Origin: Gammaproteobacteria bacterium
GTDB lineage: Bacteria > Pseudomonadota > Gammaproteobacteria > Steroidobacterales > Woeseiaceae
Reading direction: 5' to 3'
Length of the DNA stretch: 64,000 bases
Assembly: GCA_029861535.1 (NCBI GenBank)
Contig: JAOTZC010000003.1
Span: 62,001 to 126,000, forward strand
The notes beneath the pieces were generated by a model. It searched no databases. It was not told the DNA's origin and saw only the letters and a list, made by a program, of their open reading frames with translations. Below, piece after piece: positions 19,628 through 26,763 of the stretch (its first letter is position 1; each line of letters begins with the position of its first letter). The position numbers and the translations under genes were made by a program.

Positions 19628-20422
19628 TTGTACTGGGGCAAGATCATCGGCACATTGGCAGGGCTTGCGACCCTGAAGCCATTGCTTGGATTACTGGGAT
19701 TCATCCTTGGCCATCAATTCGACCGCGGTTTTGGGGCCCGCTACCAAAATTTTCGCGATCAAGAGAATGCGGCAAATGTGCTCGGCGACGATTACGTTCG
19801 CGCGCTGTTTCAAACGATGGGCCATCTTGCGAAAACCGATGGCCGCGTCTCCGAAGACGAGATCCGCGCAGCCCGCTCGGTAATGCACCGGCTCGGCTTG
19901 GGTCCGGCACAGGTTCAGCACGCGATTGCCTGGTTCAACGAGGGCAAGCATTCCGGATTTCCATTGCTGCAGACGCTCCGAGAGCTGCGCAGAGTCAGCG
20001 CGCGACGCGCAGACTCCCGCGCCGTGTTCGTGCGTCTGCTGCTCGAAGTATCTTTGGCAAAGAAGCGCTTGCCACAAAAAGAGCGGGCAGCCATTTGGAC
20101 GGTTTGCCGTGAAATGGAGATTGGCCGCGTCGAGTTGGCACAGCTCGAAGCCATGATCCGTGCGCAAAAAGGATTCCGACGCTCGCCGGCTGGCGACCTC
20201 GATGCTGCTAGGGTCAGGGGCGCCTACCAGGCACTCGGTGTCGGCCATTCGGCCACGAATGACGAGATCAAAACCGCGTATCGTCGGCTGATAAACAAAA
20301 GCCACCCGGACAAGATTGCGTCGAGCAACCCGGACGATGAGGTATTGGCGGAGGCCGAACGTCGCACACGCGAAGTCCGCAGCGCCTACGAATTATTGAA
20401 GGCGCGACGTGTCATTCGATGA
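19628..20422 (+). CDS. djlA: co-chaperone DjlA
   Basis: DjlA is a membrane-anchored DnaK co-chaperone. The N-terminal hydrophobic segment (about residues 8-30, [21 protein letters not shown]), a central TerB-like helical domain and a C-terminal J domain with the HPD tripeptide ([11 protein letters not shown]) are all present. The start is TTG: it gives the conserved YWGKIIG N-terminus, and no in-frame ATG or GTG fits. It has 264 residues. It lies in front of rpe and divergent from purC. Confidence 0.92.
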   Translation: MYWGKIIGTLAGLATLKPLLGLLGFILGHQFDRGFGARYQNFRDQENAANVLGDDYVRALFQTMGHLAKTDGRVSEDEIRAARSVMHRLGLGPAQVQHAIAWFNEGKHSGFPLLQTLRELRRVSARRADSRAVFVRLLLEVSLAKKRLPQKERAAIWTVCREMEIGRVELAQLEAMIRAQKGFRRSPAGDLDAARVRGAYQALGVGHSATNDEIKTAYRRLINKSHPDKIASSNPDDEVLAEAERRTREVRSAYELLKARRVIR

Positions 20423-20487
20423 CCTTTAATCGATGACAATTCGTATTCCCGTCGGGTACATTGACGCTCTAATTAGAGGATGAAGTA

Positions 20488-21156
20488 GTGACGCCACTTA
20501 TTGCCCCTTCCATCTTGTCGGCAGATTTTGCGCGCCTCGGCGAGGACGTTCGCACAGTGCTTAAAGCTGGCGCCGACATCGTGCATTTCGATGTTATGGA
20601 CAACCATTTCGTGCCCAATCTGACGATCGGGCCGCTGATTTGCAGTGCATTGAGAAGCTACGGAATCGAAGCGCCCATCGACGTCCACCTGATGGTTGAG
20701 CCAGTAGATCGAATCATTCCTGACTTCGCGAAAGCGGGCGCGAGCTATATCACCTTTCATCCGGAGGCGAGTCACCATATAGATCGAACTTTGGGACTGA
20801 TCCGCGACGAAGGTTGTAAGTCCGGTCTGGTGTTCAACCCGGCGACGCCGCTCGGCTGGCTCGAACATGTCATCGACAAGGTCGATATGGTGTTAATCAT
20901 GTCCGTCAACCCGGGCTTTGGCGGTCAGGCGTTCATCCAGGCGTCACTTGACAAGCTACGAGAAGCACGGCGGCTTATCGATGCCAGCGGTCTGGACATC
21001 CGTCTTGAGATCGACGGCGGCGTCAAGGTCGATAACATCGGCGCTATCGCGGCGGCCGGGGCCGATACGTTCGTTGCCGGCTCGGCGATCTTCGGCAGCG
21101 ATGACTATGCGAAGACTATCGCCGCGATGAAAGCGGAGATCTCCCGCGCTCAGTAA
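20488..21156 (+). CDS. rpe: ribulose-phosphate 3-epimerase
   Basis: Rpe interconverts ribulose 5-phosphate and xylulose 5-phosphate in the pentose phosphate pathway. The TIM-barrel metal-site and phosphate motifs are complete: [47 protein letters not shown] and EIDGGV. The start is GTG with AGAGGA about 9 nt upstream. The length is 222 residues. rpiA, the companion isomerase, lies 4 kb away. Confidence 0.97.
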   Translation: MTPLIAPSILSADFARLGEDVRTVLKAGADIVHFDVMDNHFVPNLTIGPLICSALRSYGIEAPIDVHLMVEPVDRIIPDFAKAGASYITFHPEASHHIDRTLGLIRDEGCKSGLVFNPATPLGWLEHVIDKVDMVLIMSVNPGFGGQAFIQASLDKLREARRLIDASGLDIRLEIDGGVKVDNIGAIAAAGADTFVAGSAIFGSDDYAKTIAAMKAEISRAQ

Positions 21157-21169
21157 TACCTGATTCCAA

Positions 21170-21252
21170 CGGCTGTGGGCGACGGGCTCCTCATCGTCAT
21201 GGCTCGCTCTGCTGCGCTTTACTTCCGATGAAGAGCCCGTCGCCCACAGCCG
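21170..21252. repeat. palindromic intergenic element, copy 1
   Basis: Two perfect 20-nt inverted arms (21170-21189 and 21233-21252) enclose a one-base mismatch and a further 6-bp stem (TCATCG/CGATGA). The 29-nt loop lies at 21197-21225. The loop is identical in reverse complement to 21367-21395 of copy 2, although the outer arms are unrelated. It lies between the convergent genes rpe and crp. Confidence 0.85.
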
Positions 21253-21343
21253 CATCGGATACTTTCGGGCACCGAAAACCTTCAAAAATCTAGTCGCGGC
21301 CGGCTAAATTTTGTCGACCACAGTGTCATGAAATTGTAGCGAT

Positions 21344-21418
21344 CGGGGTGTGAGGGGTTTTCGACCGAAGTAAAGCGCAGCAGAGCGAGCCATGAGGGAG
21401 AGGACCCCTCACACCCCG
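21344..21418. repeat. palindromic intergenic element, copy 2 (inverted)
   Basis: Perfect 15-nt inverted arms (21344-21358 and 21404-21418) surround the same 29-nt core as copy 1, in opposite orientation at 21367-21395. The bases flanking the core differ from copy 1 and pair only weakly. About 90 bp separate the copies. The two fill most of the 300-bp rpe-crp gap; the rest holds no recognisable gene. Confidence 0.85.
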
Positions 21419-21456
21419 GTTGTTACGCAATTGCGATGTTTTGGCCGAAACTCTTC

Positions 21457-22125
21457 TTACAACTTGCGGTTTGGTCTCGCCCCGTAGACAACGATGGTTT
21501 TGCCGCTGGCAGACACTAGGCCTTGCTCTTCGAGTACCTTGAGGACGCGACCGGCCATTTCGCGCGAGCAGCCAACCAGACGACTTAGCTCCTGACGGCT
21601 GACTTTAATTTGCATACCGTCCGGATGTGTCATCGCGTCGGGTTCGTTGCAAAGATCCATGATGGCATGAGCAACGCGGCCAGTGACATCGACAAAGGCG
21701 AGGTCGCCTAGCTTGCGGTTAGTGCGATCGAGGCGCGTTGCAAGTTGAGTCGCTAATTCGAAAACGAGACCAGGACTTTCGCTCGCGATTTGACGGAATC
21801 GTGGATACGTCATTTCGGCGATTTCGCACTCGGTGCGTGTCCGGACCCAAGCGCTTCGGGTCGGTTGCTCGTAGAACAATCCCATCTCGCCGAAGAACTG
21901 ACCCTTGTTCAAATAAGCCAGAACCATCTCATTGCCGTCCTCATCCTCGATCATGACTTCAACCGATCCGTCGACGATGTAGTACAGCACATCGGGCAAG
22001 TCTCCGGCATGGATCATGACCGTTTTCGAAGGAACGGTGCGTACGCGGCAATAGCTCAAAAAGCGATTTATCGCCGGTACGTCACTCAGGGTTTTCGCAT
22101 TGGATTGCATGGATTGGTCTCTCAT
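21457..22125 (-). CDS. crp: cAMP receptor protein (CRP/Vfr type)
   Basis: This is a global transcription regulator that binds cAMP in its N-terminal barrel and DNA through a C-terminal helix-turn-helix. The cAMP-binding stretch GEMGLFYEQPTRSAWVR keeps the Glu, Arg and Ser ligands of CRP, and the hinge TNRKLGDLAFVDVTGRVA is conserved. The recognition helix SRQELSRLVGCSREMAGR keeps the Arg-Glu-Arg set that reads TGTGA half-sites in E. coli. The C-terminus GKTIVVYGAR matches CRP closely. A TGTGA-N6-TCACA site occurs at 26626. A second possible start is the ATG at 22110. Confidence 0.92.
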   Translation of the reverse strand: MRDQSMQSNAKTLSDVPAINRFLSYCRVRTVPSKTVMIHAGDLPDVLYYIVDGSVEVMIEDEDGNEMVLAYLNKGQFFGEMGLFYEQPTRSAWVRTRTECEIAEMTYPRFRQIASESPGLVFELATQLATRLDRTNRKLGDLAFVDVTGRVAHAIMDLCNEPDAMTHPDGMQIKVSRQELSRLVGCSREMAGRVLKVLEEQGLVSASGKTIVVYGARPNRKL

Positions 22126-22190
22126 CGCTCAAGCGTCCCCCTTTTAATACAGTTCGCTCTGAAGGGCAAGCTAGAGCCTTGTTTTTCCTA

Positions 22191-22835
22191 TTAAACCCGG
22201 TAGGCGGTGGTCGTCATTATGCGCGCTGTGAGTTTCATCAGGCCTTTTAGCGGAGCTGGAAGCTCGGCCGCGCCGGCGTCGATGGCATCTTGACCGTGTA
22301 CAGCTTCCTCGTCACGCATCTTGCTTACGATCGCGCGGCTGCGCGTGTCGTCATCCGGCAGCCCATCGAGATGACTCGATAAATGAGCGCAAACCTGTCG
22401 CTCGGTCTCGGCAATAAAGCCAAGACTCCACCGGTCACCCAGCACACCGCTGGCCGCGCCGATCACAAATGAACCCGCATACCATAGTGGACTTAGCTTG
22501 CTCGGCGATTCGCCGAGTTCCTCGAGTCGCTGTTCGCACCAGGCAAGGTGGTCAAACTCCTCGTCAGCAGCATGCTGCATTTGCGTCTCAACTTGACTGT
22601 CTCGGGCCACGGCGGCGTGGCCTTGATACAAACCTTGTGCGGCGACCTCGCCGGCGTGATTGACTCGCATCAGGCCAGCTGCATGTGCCTTTTGTCGGGG
22701 ATTAAGGTTGCCTTCCTCAATCGCCGCCGCCGGGTTGGGCCGCGGTGATTGGCCGGCGGGCGCCGCGACGGTGCGAAGGGCGTTGTTGACGCCTACCAGC
22801 AAGCGATCCAGCGGCGTCAGGTTTCGACTGTGCAT
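22191..22835 (-). CDS. coq7: demethoxyubiquinone hydroxylase Coq7
   Basis: Coq7 is a di-iron monooxygenase that adds the C6 hydroxyl to demethoxyubiquinone, the penultimate ring modification in ubiquinone synthesis. The ferritin-like iron ligands are visible in LMRVNHAGEVAAQGLYQGH, EEFDHLAWCEQRL and RDEEAVHGQDA (Glu and ExxH motifs). The length is 214 residues. It complements ubiH and the ubiI-like gene elsewhere in the window. The start codon lies 6 nt after a TATAAT sequence (see the promoter entry). Confidence 0.95.
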   Translation of the reverse strand: MHSRNLTPLDRLLVGVNNALRTVAAPAGQSPRPNPAAAIEEGNLNPRQKAHAAGLMRVNHAGEVAAQGLYQGHAAVARDSQVETQMQHAADEEFDHLAWCEQRLEELGESPSKLSPLWYAGSFVIGAASGVLGDRWSLGFIAETERQVCAHLSSHLDGLPDDDTRSRAIVSKMRDEEAVHGQDAIDAGAAELPAPLKGLMKLTARIMTTTAYRV

Positions 22836-22841
22836 GCCAAC

Positions 22842-22847
22842 ATTATA
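22842..22847 (-). promoter_or_regulatory. candidate -10 box of coq7
   Basis: A perfect TATAAT on the minus strand ends 6 nt before the coq7 ATG, which would place the transcription start at or next to the A of the start codon. No convincing -35 hexamer sits at normal spacing. No ribosome binding site precedes the ATG. Confidence 0.4.
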
Positions 22848-22991
22848 GCAACTGCAGTCGCCTCAAGCGCGATTGCAAAGAATTGTGAAATTGACACCAA
22901 TGGATGAGTCGCAACGATATACTCCGCGGCTATTTAATCCCGCGGCCATGAACCCGGTGTCCATGTGTTCCAAGAACTTAGGAGATGGCAA

Positions 22992-23708
22992 ATGACTAAT
23001 CGTACGATTCCGGCACTCGCGTTCGTGCTTTTTGCGCTGCCGGTTTTGGCACAGGAGGAAGGGGAGGATGGTCCGTGGTCGGGTACTGCAACACTCGGCT
23101 ATCTCGCAACTTCCGGAAATACAGAGAATTCGAATCTGAACGCGGGTATCACAGTCGGTTATACGTCGGGCCGATGGGCACATCTGCTGGCAACGAAAGC
23201 TATCCACTCCGCTGACAATGATGTGACGACGGCCGAAGCGTATGAATTCGGCTGGAAGAGCGAGTTTTCGATTAATGAGTACGATTACCTGTTCGGCCGC
23301 GTAGATTGGCGCAAAGACCGTTTTTCGTCTTACGACGCCCAGGTGTCGGAGACAGTTGGCTACGGTCGCCGTTTGATCGATCGAGAGTTTCACAAGCTCA
23401 ATGCGGAAATTGGCGCTGGCGCGCGGCAATCGGATCTCGTCGACGGCACCAGCGAAAGTGAGTTTGTTGTCCGCGCTGGAATGGACTACACGTGGCTCAT
23501 CAGCGATACGTCCGAATTCGTGCAGACACTAACGGCTGAGGCAGGCGATACGAACACGTATCTCGAGTCGATCACCGCGCTGAAAGCGAGACTGGTCGGG
23601 GAGCTCGCATTGGTTGCTTCTTATACGGTCAAACACAACACGGATGTGCTGCCGCTGACAGAAAAGACGGACACCTATAGCGCGCTGTCACTCGAATATA
23701 CTTTCTGA
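22992..23708 (+). CDS. DUF481-family outer-membrane beta-barrel protein
   Basis: A signal peptide (MTNRTIPALAFVLFALPVLAQ) precedes a beta-rich mature protein with the DUF481 pattern SGTATLGYLATSGNTENSNLNAG and the alternating strands ending in a C-terminal aromatic (SLEYTF), typical of an outer-membrane barrel. The family is sometimes called salt-induced outer membrane protein (YdiY); its role is not established. The ATG at 22992 is chosen because GGAG lies just upstream and the signal peptide starts there; the frame is open from 22965. It has 238 residues. Confidence 0.88.
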   Translation: MTNRTIPALAFVLFALPVLAQEEGEDGPWSGTATLGYLATSGNTENSNLNAGITVGYTSGRWAHLLATKAIHSADNDVTTAEAYEFGWKSEFSINEYDYLFGRVDWRKDRFSSYDAQVSETVGYGRRLIDREFHKLNAEIGAGARQSDLVDGTSESEFVVRAGMDYTWLISDTSEFVQTLTAEAGDTNTYLESITALKARLVGELALVASYTVKHNTDVLPLTEKTDTYSALSLEYTF

Positions 23709-23808
23709 CCCAGCAAGACGCCGGCCAAGCACACTAAGTTATTGAATTAAAAGAATAAAAGGCGACCTGTGTTGGCCGCCGTGTGCGCGTCAATAAAGTC
23801 GCTACGCA

Positions 23809-23837
23809 TTGCAATGGGCAGCCCCGTAAAGTAGAAT
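23809..23837 (+). promoter_or_regulatory. sigma-70-type promoter of rplM-rpsI
   Basis: TTGCAA at 23809-23814 and TAGAAT at 23832-23837 are separated by 17 bp, a good sigma-70 arrangement. The predicted start near 23844 leaves a leader of about 105 nt before rplM. Confidence 0.6.
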
Positions 23838-23849
23838 TTCGCGCCTTTC

Positions 23850-23910
23850 GGCCCCCGGGCAGCTTTACGCCTGCCTGAAAGCCGGGCCGGATGGGGCTTA
23901 AGCCCGATCC
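23850..23910 (+). promoter_or_regulatory. structured leader of the rplM-rpsI mRNA
   Basis: The region folds into an outer stem of GGCCC (23850-23854) with GGGCC (23884-23888) enclosing an inner GCAG/CTGC stem. A second hairpin, 23889-23910, follows (GGAT...ATCC with GGGCTTAAGCCC inside). In E. coli L13 represses its own operon through the leader. Whether this leader does the same is inference. Confidence 0.45.
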
Positions 23911-23948
23911 TGTCTTATGCAAAAACTCGAACCCGGAAAACAAAGATC

Positions 23949-24383
23949 ATGAAGACGTATTCTGCGAAACCTGAAGAGGTTCGCCGCGATTGGTACATTG
24001 TCGACGCAACGGGCAAGACCCTCGGGCGGCTATCGACGGAGATCGCACGTCGCTTGCGTGGCAAGCATAAACCCGAATACACGCCACACGTCGATACAGG
24101 GGACTACATCGTTGTCGTGAACGCAGAAAAAGTACGCGTCACCGGTAACAAGCTCCGCGACAAGATTTACCATCACCATACGGGCTACATTGGCAACCTG
24201 AAGTCGGTCCCGCTCGACCAGCTGCTCAAGGAAACGCCTGAACGGGCAATTCAGTTTGCCGTCAAGGGCATGCTGCCGCGCGGCCCGCTGGGCCGAAAAA
24301 TGTTGTCGAAGCTGCGTGTCTTTGCAGGCCCTGAGCACAACCATACTGCACAGCAGCCGATCCCACTTGAACTGAACGCCTGA
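23949..24383 (+). CDS. rplM: 50S ribosomal protein L13
   Basis: L13 is an early-assembly 50S protein. The 144-residue sequence is full length with the conserved [32 protein letters not shown] and [13 protein letters not shown] segments. It heads the two-gene operon with rpsI, 39 bp downstream. Confidence 0.98.
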   Translation: MKTYSAKPEEVRRDWYIVDATGKTLGRLSTEIARRLRGKHKPEYTPHVDTGDYIVVVNAEKVRVTGNKLRDKIYHHHTGYIGNLKSVPLDQLLKETPERAIQFAVKGMLPRGPLGRKMLSKLRVFAGPEHNHTAQQPIPLELNA

Positions 24384-24422
24384 TTAGGCCACCGACGTAC
24401 TTAAGCCCAAGAGGCATTAGCA

Positions 24423-24812
24423 ATGAGTGAAAATTATTACGGCACCGGTCGTCGCAAAACATCCACGGCCCGTGTTTTCTTATCGCCAGGCAGTGGCGAA
24501 ATTAAAGTTAACGACCGTCCGCTGGACGTATTCTTTGGCCGAAAAACTGCACAGATGATTGTCCGCCAGCCGCTTGAGCTGACAAACGCTGGTGACAGAT
24601 TTGATGTCAACGTCACGGTGCGTGGCGGTGGCACTACTGGCCAGGCCGGTGCAATTCGCCATGGTCTGACGCGCGCTCTGATGCAATACGACGAAGCGCT
24701 GCGCGCGCCGCTCAGAAAGGCGGGTTTTGTTACCCGCGACGCGCGTGAGGTAGAGCGCAAGAAAGTGGGTCTGCGCAAGGCCCGCCGCGCGACACAATAC
24801 TCGAAGCGTTAG
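24423..24812 (+). CDS. rpsI: 30S ribosomal protein S9
   Basis: S9 contacts the P-site tRNA with its C-terminal tail. The protein has 129 residues with the conserved [16 protein letters not shown] start and the basic [11 protein letters not shown] end, in which the final Arg is the next-to-last residue pair typical of the family (SKR). It is co-transcribed with rplM and followed after 29 bp by tRNA-Gln. Confidence 0.98.
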   Translation: MSENYYGTGRRKTSTARVFLSPGSGEIKVNDRPLDVFFGRKTAQMIVRQPLELTNAGDRFDVNVTVRGGGTTGQAGAIRHGLTRALMQYDEALRAPLRKAGFVTRDAREVERKKVGLRKARRATQYSKR

Positions 24813-24841
24813 TCGGGAGAGGTCGTCACAGACAACCTGTT

Positions 24842-24915
24842 TGGGGGATCGTCTAGTGGTAGGACTACGGACTCTGACTCCGTCAACGGGGGTTCGAATC
24901 CCTCTCCCCCAGCCA
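24842..24915 (+). tRNA. tRNA-Gln (anticodon CTG)
   Basis: The 74-nt gene has a 7-bp acceptor stem (TGGGGGA with TCCCCCA), a 5-bp anticodon stem (ACGGA/TCCGT) and anticodon CTG at 24874-24876. The T arm contains GGTTCGAATCC, discriminator G, and a genome-encoded CCA. The TGGGG 5' end is typical of glutamine tRNAs. It follows rpsI closely and may be read from the same promoter. Confidence 0.96.
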
Positions 24916-24963
24916 AACAATAAAAGCCCGCTATCGCGGGCTTTTATTGTTTGGCTGGGGGAG
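24904..24963. terminator. 28-bp palindrome overlapping the tRNA-Gln 3' end, acting as terminator
   Basis: Perfect inverted arms 24904-24931 and 24936-24963 flank a TATC loop. The inner part (AATAAAAGCCCGC/GCGGGCTTTTATT) resembles a bidirectional intrinsic terminator. The outer part mirrors the last 12 nt of the tRNA, including CCA. Such complete mirroring of a tRNA end is unusual. It lies between tRNA-Gln (+) and the 3' end of rpiA (-). Confidence 0.75.
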
Positions 24964-24986
24964 CGCCCGGATGAGGACCCTGTTCG
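24951..24986. repeat. 36-bp direct repeat, copy A
   Basis: This stretch matches 25090-25125 at 33 of 36 positions. Its first 13 bases are also the right end of the palindrome that mirrors the tRNA-Gln 3' end. Confidence 0.7.
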
Positions 24987-24992
24987 ATCCGA

Positions 24993-25038
24993 GGCGCACA
25001 AAGTGCGCCGACAGGCGAGCACGCCCGCGTGTTCGCCT
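24993..25038. other. two adjacent hairpins between the direct repeats
   Basis: GGCGCAC (24993-24999) pairs with GTGCGCC (25003-25009) across an AAA loop. An 11-nt arm at 25013-25023 pairs, with one G-T, with 25028-25038 across CCCG. No T tract follows, so neither is an obvious terminator. No coding frame is credible here. Confidence 0.5.
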
Positions 25039-25089
25039 ATCCCGTTCACAATGAAACATTGATCATCCGTAAGAAGGAGCTCTAGTTGA

Positions 25090-25125
25090 TTGGCTGGGGG
25101 AGCGCCCAGATGAGGGGCCTGTTCG
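25090..25125. repeat. 36-bp direct repeat, copy B
   Basis: This is the second copy of the repeat at 24951, differing at three positions. The two start 139 bp apart. It ends 9 bp before the rpiA stop codon. Confidence 0.7.
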
Positions 25126-25134
25126 CTTGTTAAA

Positions 25135-25794
25135 TTATGCCCGCATCTCTCGGACACCATCATCGCTAGCGACAAGCAAGATGTCGGCCGGTCGTTGCGC
25201 AAATAAGCCGACCGTCACGATTCCAGGGATCTGATTTAGACGATTCTCCAATTCGACCGGATTCGGGATTTGCATATCGTGGATATCGAGGATGTGATTG
25301 CCATTGTCGGTGACGAAGCGCTCTCGCCAGACGGGTTGAACGCGTAGCTTCAATAGTTGGCGAGACACGAATTCCTGAGCCATCGGTAGAACTTCGATCG
25401 GTAATGGGAATTCGCCAAGCATGCCAACAAGCTTCGAGTCGTCAACGATGCAGACAAAGCGACGCGATGCCCCGGCCAGCACTTTTTCGCGCGTTAGCGC
25501 TCCGCCGCCGCCTTTAATCAAATGCAGGCGCTTCGTCGACTCGTCTGCGCCATCAATGTACACATCGAGATCGCCAGCCTCGTTTAGCGTCTGGACCTCA
25601 AAACCGTGGTCCTCCAATAGCTTCGTCGACGTACGCGAGCTGGAGACGATGCCGTCTATCATGTCGCGGACGGTCGGCAGAAGTTCGATGAGGCAATTGA
25701 CCGTCGAGCCGGTGCCCACGCCGAGGCTCATACCGGGTTCGATGAACTGCAGCGAAGCCTCGGCCGCGATGCGTTTTTTTTCCGTTGCATCCAT
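25135..25794 (-). CDS. rpiA: ribose-5-phosphate isomerase A
   Basis: RpiA interconverts ribose 5-phosphate and ribulose 5-phosphate. The signatures GVGTGSTVNCLIELL, SSRTSTKLLEDHG, YIDGADESTKRLHLIKGGGGALTREK and the catalytic Asp and Glu regions are intact. The ATG at 25794 is preferred; a GTG two codons upstream (25800) is also possible. About 219 residues, the usual length. Its end faces tRNA-Gln. Confidence 0.96.
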   Translation of the reverse strand: MDATEKKRIAAEASLQFIEPGMSLGVGTGSTVNCLIELLPTVRDMIDGIVSSSRTSTKLLEDHGFEVQTLNEAGDLDVYIDGADESTKRLHLIKGGGGALTREKVLAGASRRFVCIVDDSKLVGMLGEFPLPIEVLPMAQEFVSRQLLKLRVQPVWRERFVTDNGNHILDIHDMQIPNPVELENRLNQIPGIVTVGLFAQRPADILLVASDDGVREMRA

Positions 25795-25878
25795 TGGCAC
25801 ACAGTCTGTGAGTTTTTACCGGGACCGAGCTTAGCGGATCAATCGGCCAATCGCCATGCGCGAGGTCATATTCAAACG

Positions 25879-25906
25879 AAAAGTGCCCGCGATTGCGGGC
25901 ACTTTT
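25879..25906 (-). terminator. bidirectional-looking terminator after the Lys-rich gene
   Basis: AAAAGTGCCCGC, a GATT loop and GCGGGCACTTTT form a perfect 12-bp stem. On the minus strand it lies 59 bp after the stop codon of the Lys/Arg-rich gene and upstream of rpiA, so it separates these two minus-strand genes. Confidence 0.75.
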
Positions 25907-25964
25907 ACTTGCTTGGAAGAAGGCTGGGGCGACTAAGTGCCCCTCTCTTCCCAGCGACCAGACG

Positions 25965-26552
25965 CTAGCGTTTCTTTCTGCGGGATGCTTTCCGCTTCGT
26001 CTTACGCTTGGCCTTGCGTTTCGTCTTACGCTTGGCTTTGCGTTTCGTCTTACGCTTGGCTTTGCGTTTCGTCTTACGCTTGGTCTTGCGTTTCGTCTTA
26101 CGCTTGGCTTTGCGTTTCGTCTTACGCTTGGCTTTGCGTTTCGTCTTACGCTTGGCTTTGCGTTTCGTCTTACGCTTGGTCTTGCGTTTCGTCTTACGCT
26201 TAGCCTTCTTCTTGGCTTTGCGTTTCGTCTTACGCTTGGTCTTACGCTTAGCCTTCTTCTTGGCCTTGCGTTTTGTCTTGCGTTTTGTCTTGCGTTTCGT
26301 CTTACGCTTGGCCTTCTTCTTGGCCTTGCGCTTCGTCTTACGCTTCGTCTTACGCTTCGTCTTACGTTTAGCCTTCTTCTTAGCTCTGCGTTTTGTTTTA
26401 CGCTTAGCTTTCTTTTTGGTCTTCCGCTTCGTCTTACGCTTGGCCTTGCGTTTTGTTACGCGACGTTTCGCGGTTTTCTTCCTCGTTACCTTGCGCTTCT
26501 TAGCGGATTTCCGCTTCGAAGCCTTCTTGCGTGACTTCTTCTTTGTAGCCAT
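25965..26552 (-). CDS. Lys/Arg-rich repeat protein, histone H1-like
   Basis: The 195-residue product is made almost entirely of Lys, Arg, Thr and Ala, in repeats of KRKTKRKA with variants KRKAKKKA. It begins MATKKKSRKKASKRKSAKKRK and ends SRRKKR. There is no hydrophobic core, so it is expected to be disordered and strongly cationic. Bacterial histone H1-like or AlgP-like proteins are the closest known type and bind DNA, but those have KPAA or KAAA repeats, so assignment is by composition. It has GGAG before its ATG. A perfect TGTGA-N6-TCACA site lies about 75 bp upstream of the start codon. The antisense frames are open only because of the repeat. Confidence 0.8.
   Translation of the reverse strand: MATKKKSRKKASKRKSAKKRKVTRKKTAKRRVTKRKAKRKTKRKTKKKAKRKTKRRAKKKAKRKTKRKTKRKTKRKAKKKAKRKTKRKTKRKTKRKAKKKAKRKTKRKTKRKAKKKAKRKTKRKTKRKTKRKAKRKTKRKAKRKTKRKAKRKTKRKTKRKTKRKAKRKTKRKAKRKTKRKAKRKTKRKASRRKKR
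25993..26452. repeat. 24-bp tandem repeat array inside the Lys-rich gene
   Basis: The plus-strand unit is roughly CGTTTCGTCTTACGCTTGGC plus TTTG, repeated with variants and occasional 12-bp insertions (CTTCTT-type). Each unit encodes eight residues. Such arrays change length by slippage, always in frame here. Confidence 0.85.
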
Positions 26553-26584
26553 GGTTTTCTCCGTGTCGGGTACCCGGCGTTGAG

Positions 26585-26590
26585 TATATA
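26585..26590 (-). promoter_or_regulatory. candidate -10 region of the Lys-rich gene
   Basis: TATATA/TATACT overlap on the minus strand at 26583-26590, about 35 bp before the ATG. A weak TTGCTG -35 lies 18 bp further upstream. The CRP-type site at 26626 would be centred roughly 55-60 bp upstream of the start. Confidence 0.4.
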
Positions 26591-26625
26591 CATTAAAAGC
26601 AAAAAATCCAGCAAGTTAGCCGCGT

Positions 26626-26641
26626 TGTGACGGCCGTCACA
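26626..26641. promoter_or_regulatory. perfect CRP-type operator
   Basis: TGTGACGGCCGTCACA is a 16-bp perfect palindrome of the form TGTGA-N6-TCACA, the CRP consensus. It lies between the ygfA 3' end and the promoter of the Lys/Arg-rich gene, so that gene is the likely target. The regulator encoded at 21457 has the matching recognition helix. Binding itself is inference. Confidence 0.65.
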
Positions 26642-26658
26642 TTGTGTTCGACAAAGGT

Positions 26659-26672
26659 GTCGACTAGTCGAC
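26659..26672. repeat. 14-bp perfect palindrome near the CRP-type site
   Basis: GTCGACTAGTCGAC is a perfect palindrome 17 bp from the CRP-type site. Nearby TCGACA/TGTCGA (26648-26663) and TCGATTT/AAATCGA (26688-26704) add further dyads. They may be operators for an additional factor, or the end structure of the ygfA transcript. Confidence 0.4.
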
Positions 26673-26763
26673 GAAAAGTGTTCGGAGTCGATTTCGAAAA
26701 TCGAGTGCAAACATCACGCTCGAAAACAGATGTGTCGACGAATAAAAAGCGTAAAAGCAAGCT

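Noticed and set aside
22884-22899. Second CRP site upstream of the DUF481 gene
   Set aside because: Only one TGTGA half-site is present; the other half does not match.
22891-22923. Promoter of the DUF481 gene (TTGACA with TATACT)
   Set aside because: The hexamers are good but the spacing is 21 bp, too long for a reliable call.
24842-25134. tRNA-Gln as the attachment site of an integrated element
   Set aside because: No integrase or cargo is present, the tRNA-derived copy is inverted, and the repeats enclose only 103 bp. It may be a scar, but an element cannot be claimed.
24480-25202. 240-residue minus-strand frame across rpsI and tRNA-Gln
   Set aside because: It is antisense to rpsI and the tRNA; its GIRTPVDGVRVRSPTTRR segment is just the tRNA gene read backwards.
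25993-26452. CRISPR-like periodic repeat
   Set aside because: The units are contiguous without unique spacers and encode one continuous protein frame, so this is a coding tandem array.
25893-26583. Long hydrophobic repeat frames on the plus strand opposite the Lys-rich gene
   Set aside because: They are open only because the 24-bp array has no stops in several frames. The minus-strand product has a proper ATG, ribosome binding site, promoter and terminator.
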